Part shown: in pieces, positions 61,106 through 64,000 of the stretch
How positions within the stretch are numbered: position 1 is the stretch's first letter
How the letters are laid out: every line of letters starts with the position of its first letter
NCBI RefSeq assembly: GCF_014764505.1
Contig: NZ_JACXWX010000018.1
Location: 1 to 64,000, forward strand
Length of the DNA: 64,000 nt
Origin: Phormidium tenue FACHB-886
Lineage (GTDB): Bacteria > Cyanobacteriota > Cyanobacteriia > Elainellales > Elainellaceae
Direction: 5' to 3'
Notes under the pieces: generated by a model
What the model was told of the DNA's origin: nothing
Seen by the model: the letters and a program-made list of their open reading frames with translations, nothing else
Database searches by the model: none
Made by a program: the position numbers and the translations under genes

Positions 61106-61180
61106 TGATCCCCCTAGCCCCTTTAAAGAGAGAAACTGAACACTCAAAATTTCCCTTTTCAAGGGAACTGAGGAGGATCA
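61106..61180. repeat. Imperfect foldback repeat of cyanobacterial type
   Basis: TGATCCCCCTAG at the left is mirrored by GGAGGATCA at the right, with inner TTTCCCTTTTCAAGGGAA. It resembles degenerate copies of the widespread CCCCCTTAAAAAGGGGG repeats of cyanobacteria. It lies in the 325-bp gap between methyltransferase and glycosidase genes. Confidence 0.45.
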
Positions 61181-61222
61181 AATCCCCTCACGGTTGCAAG
61201 AATCTTTTCAAGCATCTTCTTA

Positions 61223-61247
61223 ACGATTGGGCGGTACGCCCAACCGT
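61223..61247 (-). terminator. Hairpin after the methyltransferase gene
   Basis: ACGATTGGGCG pairs with CGCCCAACCGT (10 of 11) around GTA, about 100 bp past the stop. It might separate the glycosidase transcript from the rest of the operon. Confidence 0.45.
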
Positions 61248-61350
61248 TGCTTTTGAAGTGCGACAACAGGTAGGGGCAAACTGCCGTTCGCCCTTGCAGA
61301 AATTTTTCCTGTCGCAATCAAGTTTTCAGTTGGTATAAAACCATTCCCGA

Positions 61351-62412
61351 TCAAGAAGCGATGCTAAACTCCATTGCCGAAAGATTGGTAGTGCTATCCA
61401 CCGCTCCCTCAAGCTTAAAGCCACACTGCTCAAACAGCGTTTGAAAATGTTTGCGGGTGCGCCAGCCGCCGCCCGGCACAGCAACATTGATTTGCACCGC
61501 AAAGATTCCTGGCATAATCCCATCGGGCGCTGTTTTGGGTTCATCCAAGTCAGGAACGAAGGCCTGCAGCAGGATAATTCTGCCGTGCGGGGGCAGTGCC
61601 TTTTTGCAGTTGTGCAGGATTTTTGCTGCATCTTCGTCGTTCCAGGCAGAAAGAAAGTACTTCATGACGATCGCATCTGCACCCGTCGGAATTTCTTCAA
61701 ACACATCACCGGTGATGATGTCGATCGCCTCTGGATCAACGCCTTGCTGCGCTAAATAAGCCGGAGCGGTCGCTGCCACATAAGGTACCTCAAACAGCAT
61801 TCCTTGACAGCCAAATCGCTTGACAATGCGGGCGATCAAGCCTCCCTGCCCGCCCCCAACATCCATTACCGTTGCGAAACGGCTGAAATCACACACATCC
61901 AGCACGGGATCAACCGTATGCGTCGTCAGAAAACTCATTGCCTTGATAAAGGTATCGCCGCTCCAAGCATTGTCCTGACAAAACTCATAAACCCCTGTGC
62001 CATTTGCCCGTTCAAACGGCACTTCTCCAGTATGTAGCGCTTCTTCCAGTGTTTTCCAAGCGTCCCATTGGGCAGGCTCTAGCAGATGCATTGCTAGATG
62101 TCCGATCGAAGGGCTTTTACCCGTTGCCAGCAGGTCAGAAAGCTCGGTTGGGGCAAACACCCGCCCCGGTTTTTCCTGCAACACCTCAACGTGGGCGAGG
62201 GCGCGTAGCACAAAGTAAAGCCTTTCTGGGTCAGTTGCGGTTCTTTGAGCAATCCACTCCAACGTTTGTTCGCCTTCGTCTTGAAGCAGATCAAATACAC
62301 CCAGTCGCGTTGCCGTGTAAATGCACTGACTTTTGACAAACGCCAAAATCATATCGAAAAGTTTCTTTTTTGCTTCCATTGTGGAAGGCTTGGAGGGAAG
62401 AGTCACTGTCAT
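61351..62412 (-). CDS. Family-2 SAM methyltransferase with altered active site, in MAA operon
   Basis: 353 residues with the plant-type O-methyltransferase layout: N-terminal dimerisation/winged helix (about 15-100, TRLGVFDLLQDEGEQTLEWIAQRT) and a SAM domain with MDVGGGQGGL (183-192) and ALPPHGRIILLQ. In the catalytic loop, where the family has LHDWxDE, this protein reads LSAWNDE: the His base is Ser255 and the Asp is Ala256. It may act by another mechanism or only bind its ligand. It follows mysC by 106 bp on the same strand and is unrelated to the caffeoyl-CoA-type MysB, so it is a candidate for extra MAA tailoring. Confidence 0.8.
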   Translation of the reverse strand: MTVTLPSKPSTMEAKKKLFDMILAFVKSQCIYTATRLGVFDLLQDEGEQTLEWIAQRTATDPERLYFVLRALAHVEVLQEKPGRVFAPTELSDLLATGKSPSIGHLAMHLLEPAQWDAWKTLEEALHTGEVPFERANGTGVYEFCQDNAWSGDTFIKAMSFLTTHTVDPVLDVCDFSRFATVMDVGGGQGGLIARIVKRFGCQGMLFEVPYVAATAPAYLAQQGVDPEAIDIITGDVFEEIPTGADAIVMKYFLSAWNDEDAAKILHNCKKALPPHGRIILLQAFVPDLDEPKTAPDGIMPGIFAVQINVAVPGGGWRTRKHFQTLFEQCGFKLEGAVDSTTNLSAMEFSIAS

Positions 62413-62429
62413 AGGGAGCCTCTTTAACT

Positions 62430-62516
62430 TGTGAATAGCCGATAATCATTCAGGGAAACACTCACTGGAAACTGTGAATAGCCGATAATCATTCAGGGGA
62501 AACACTCGCTGGAAAC
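62430..62516. repeat. Tandem 43/44-bp direct repeat between mysC and the methyltransferase
   Basis: Two adjacent copies of a unit beginning TGTGAATAGCCGATAATCAT and ending CTGGAAAC differ by one substitution and one inserted G. They fill nearly all of the 106-bp spacer, ending 3 bp from the mysC stop and about 18 bp before the methyltransferase start on the minus strand. Confidence 0.85.
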
Positions 62517-62518
62517 AG

Positions 62519-63880
62519 TTAATCACCGCCCAGTTCAACCAACTTGCCGATATTAAAATCAATCCTGATCCAGCCGCCCAAACGACGCAAATTGTTGAGC
62601 AGCAGCAGTGGAATTTGCCAGTGATGCACCGTTAGAAAAGGCAGCGGATCGTCAACCTGAAAAATAGCGTCTGTGCCGCGCCGCAAGATGTTGAGCCGCA
62701 CCTGTAGCTGCTGCCACGATCGCACCTGCGTCAGCCGCCAAAGCTCGTGGTAAAGCCAGTAGGTTGGCTTGCTGCTTGGCAAAGGCTGTAGTGGCTCTGC
62801 TAAAGGCGCTTGATCCAGATAAGCCGCTGCCACACCTGGATGGTTGTAAAACATCGTGATGGCAGAGTGAGTGCGGGGATTGCACTCGATCGCGTACACC
62901 GTTCCTTCCTCAGTTTGGATAAAGTCGAACGAGGCTTGTCCAGTGAGCTGTAAGGCTTGAGCAAATTGCTTAATCCACCGCAAAATCTCTGGATTATCCT
63001 CGTTCTCGTAGTTGACCTGAAAGGCAGAAGACTTGCAGCAGCAGTGCAGCCGCAGTTCACCGTTCCGCAAGGTACTGTGGGTACAGTATTCCTGCCCAGC
63101 AATAAACTCCTGCATAATCCAGGGTTTTTCTGGACTGATTGGTAGACTCCTGACAAAAGCAGCAGTGGCTTCTGGAGTGCTGCAAGGAAGTTTGGTTAGA
63201 TCGAGACGACGAACTGAATCATAGGAAATACTTTTGAGAATGTAAGGGCGCGTTTCTTGAGAAAAGTCGAAGGATAGAACCTGTTCTGGATCAGTGATTT
63301 TAAAGGACTTGGGAACAGATAAACCGATCGCGCGCGCCTGCTCTGCAAAAGCAAACTTATCATCCAGCATTTGAGTCACTGCTACATCAAAATGGAACAC
63401 CTCACAGCAGCCCGACAGCAGCGGTTTTGCCAGCGAATCGTAGTAGCTAGAAGCAGGACTACAAACGGGCACATACACATCCACTTTTTCTTGTTTGGCA
63501 ATTCCCAAAAGCGCTTGGGCATAGGCTTCTGGGTCAGATTGGGGAGCCGGAACCGTATAAAAGCGATCGACTGCCTTGGAAAAGCGATGTCCTGTCAGCC
63601 AATACTTGTCCGTTTCCACTAAAATCACGCGATGACCGGCAGCATGAAACGATCGCGCGAGCTGCAGGGCTTTGGTCATCTTGCCGCCGGATAGCATTAT
63701 TGTTTTTGAGGCATCAGAAGAGACAGATGACCTTTGAAGAAGATGACTGATTGAGTTCCAAGCTAGAGAAATCAGAACGATTACGCTATTGAATGGAAAA
63801 GCAATGAGCAACAACACAAGGGTACCCAAGCTTTTTAACATTGAACTAACCAGCTGAATAAAGTGTTGATGCATAGGCAT
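62519..63880 (-). CDS. mysC: MysC, ATP-grasp mycosporine-glycine synthase
   Basis: 453 residues. MysC joins glycine to 4-deoxygadusol with ATP to give mycosporine-glycine, the core of UV-absorbing MAAs. An N-terminal membrane-type helix (LGTLVLLLIAFPFNSVIVLISLA) is followed by the conserved ILSGGKMTKALQLARSFHAAGH-like segment (here IMLSGGKMTKALQLARSF), VETDKYWLTGHRFSKAVD, MLDDKFAFAEQARAIGLSVP, YILKSISYDSVRRLDLTKLP and the ATP-grasp metal site FDFIQTEEGTVYAIECNPRTHS. It ends FNIGKLVELGGD as in known MysC proteins. Downstream of a MysB-type methyltransferase end, in the usual mysA-mysB-mysC order. No mysD or mysE follows it inside the window. Confidence 0.93.
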   Translation of the reverse strand: MPMHQHFIQLVSSMLKSLGTLVLLLIAFPFNSVIVLISLAWNSISHLLQRSSVSSDASKTIMLSGGKMTKALQLARSFHAAGHRVILVETDKYWLTGHRFSKAVDRFYTVPAPQSDPEAYAQALLGIAKQEKVDVYVPVCSPASSYYDSLAKPLLSGCCEVFHFDVAVTQMLDDKFAFAEQARAIGLSVPKSFKITDPEQVLSFDFSQETRPYILKSISYDSVRRLDLTKLPCSTPEATAAFVRSLPISPEKPWIMQEFIAGQEYCTHSTLRNGELRLHCCCKSSAFQVNYENEDNPEILRWIKQFAQALQLTGQASFDFIQTEEGTVYAIECNPRTHSAITMFYNHPGVAAAYLDQAPLAEPLQPLPSSKPTYWLYHELWRLTQVRSWQQLQVRLNILRRGTDAIFQVDDPLPFLTVHHWQIPLLLLNNLRRLGGWIRIDFNIGKLVELGGD

Positions 63881-63961
63881 AGGATAGCAGTAACAACTTT
63901 TTATCTAAAGGAATGGATAGCATCCTCTTTAAATAAAAAGTTGAATTAACAAACGAATCAA

Positions 63962-64000
63962 TCAAACGCGCCGGATAATCGTCAAGCCATCCCGGATCGG
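63962..64000 (-). CDS. mysB: C-terminus of a caffeoyl-CoA-type methyltransferase, probably MysB
   Basis: The minus strand enters the window reading PIRDGLTIIRRV and stops at 63962. The form LPxxDGLxxxxR is the end of class I O-methyltransferases of the MysB type. It lies 81 bp upstream of mysC, where mysB stands in known MAA clusters. Only 12 codons are visible, so the symbol rests mainly on position. Confidence 0.6.
   Translation of the reverse strand, partial: PIRDGLTIIRRV

Overview
The window is cyanobacterial chromosome. The HIP1 octamer GCGATCGC recurs inside and between genes (for example at 2003-2010), two-component kinases of the cyanobacterial type are abundant, and the right edge carries mycosporine-like amino acid (MAA) sunscreen genes. 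Gene style (TTG/GTG starts, many PAS/GAF hybrid kinases, Ser/Thr kinases with MORN or WD40 parts) suits a filamentous, terrestrial or desiccation-exposed lineage; that last point is inference. No tRNA, rRNA or CRISPR array was seen.

Layout. 1-5.8 kb is an accessory, decayed zone: IS701-like and IS4-like transposase pieces, two copies of the same broken AraC regulator flanking a pirin gene and an LLM flavin oxidoreductase of foreign-looking composition, an IS630 element inside the second AraC remnant, and a response regulator with an internal deletion. 5.7-9.5 kb has a membrane histidine kinase divergent from a secreted RTX-tailed hydrolase. 9.9-12 kb has small EthD/dimeric-barrel genes and an alcohol dehydrogenase cut by a decayed IS1-like element. 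12-18 kb has an OmpR-type two-component pair, two small exported proteins (one made of 15-residue repeats), an aldo/keto reductase and two acidic disordered proteins. 18-24 kb looks like a quinone/catechol/haloacid defence block: an SDR-DehI fusion, glutathionyl-hydroquinone reductase, DODA-type dioxygenase, a SnoaL-like protein and a MarR regulator with two matching operators. 25-34.5 kb is signalling (CheR-PAS, an XRE regulator with two hybrid kinases) plus a lipoprotein intradiol dioxygenase and a kinase fragment. 34.5-41.3 kb holds envelope and stress proteins (EcsC, DUF1206, GlsB, YflT-like, BON) and a lone IS607 recombinase beside 16-bp repeats.

41.6-47.7 kb is a tight four-gene operon in which an RsbQ/KAI2-like alpha/beta hydrolase is translationally coupled to a large sensor kinase, a CheY-like regulator and a second hybrid kinase. 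48-56.5 kb combines an active Ser/Thr kinase with MORN repeats, a Pro/Ser/Thr-repeat wall-type protein, an L,D-transpeptidase, and a 1679-residue scaffold with two degenerate kinase domains around TPRs, two seven-bladed WD40 propellers and an FHA domain. 56.6-59.9 kb has the divergent receiver-thioredoxin-reductase fusion and cNMP-kinase pair. 59.9-64 kb is the end of an MAA operon: mysB (C-terminus only), mysC, a second methyltransferase of another family lacking its catalytic His, and a cytoplasmic GH68-like enzyme.

Many genes are followed by long, perfect, sequence-unrelated hairpins that probably end transcription. The most unusual items are the MAA tailoring pair, the double pseudokinase scaffold, the SDR-DehI fusion and the hydrolase-coupled sensor operon.
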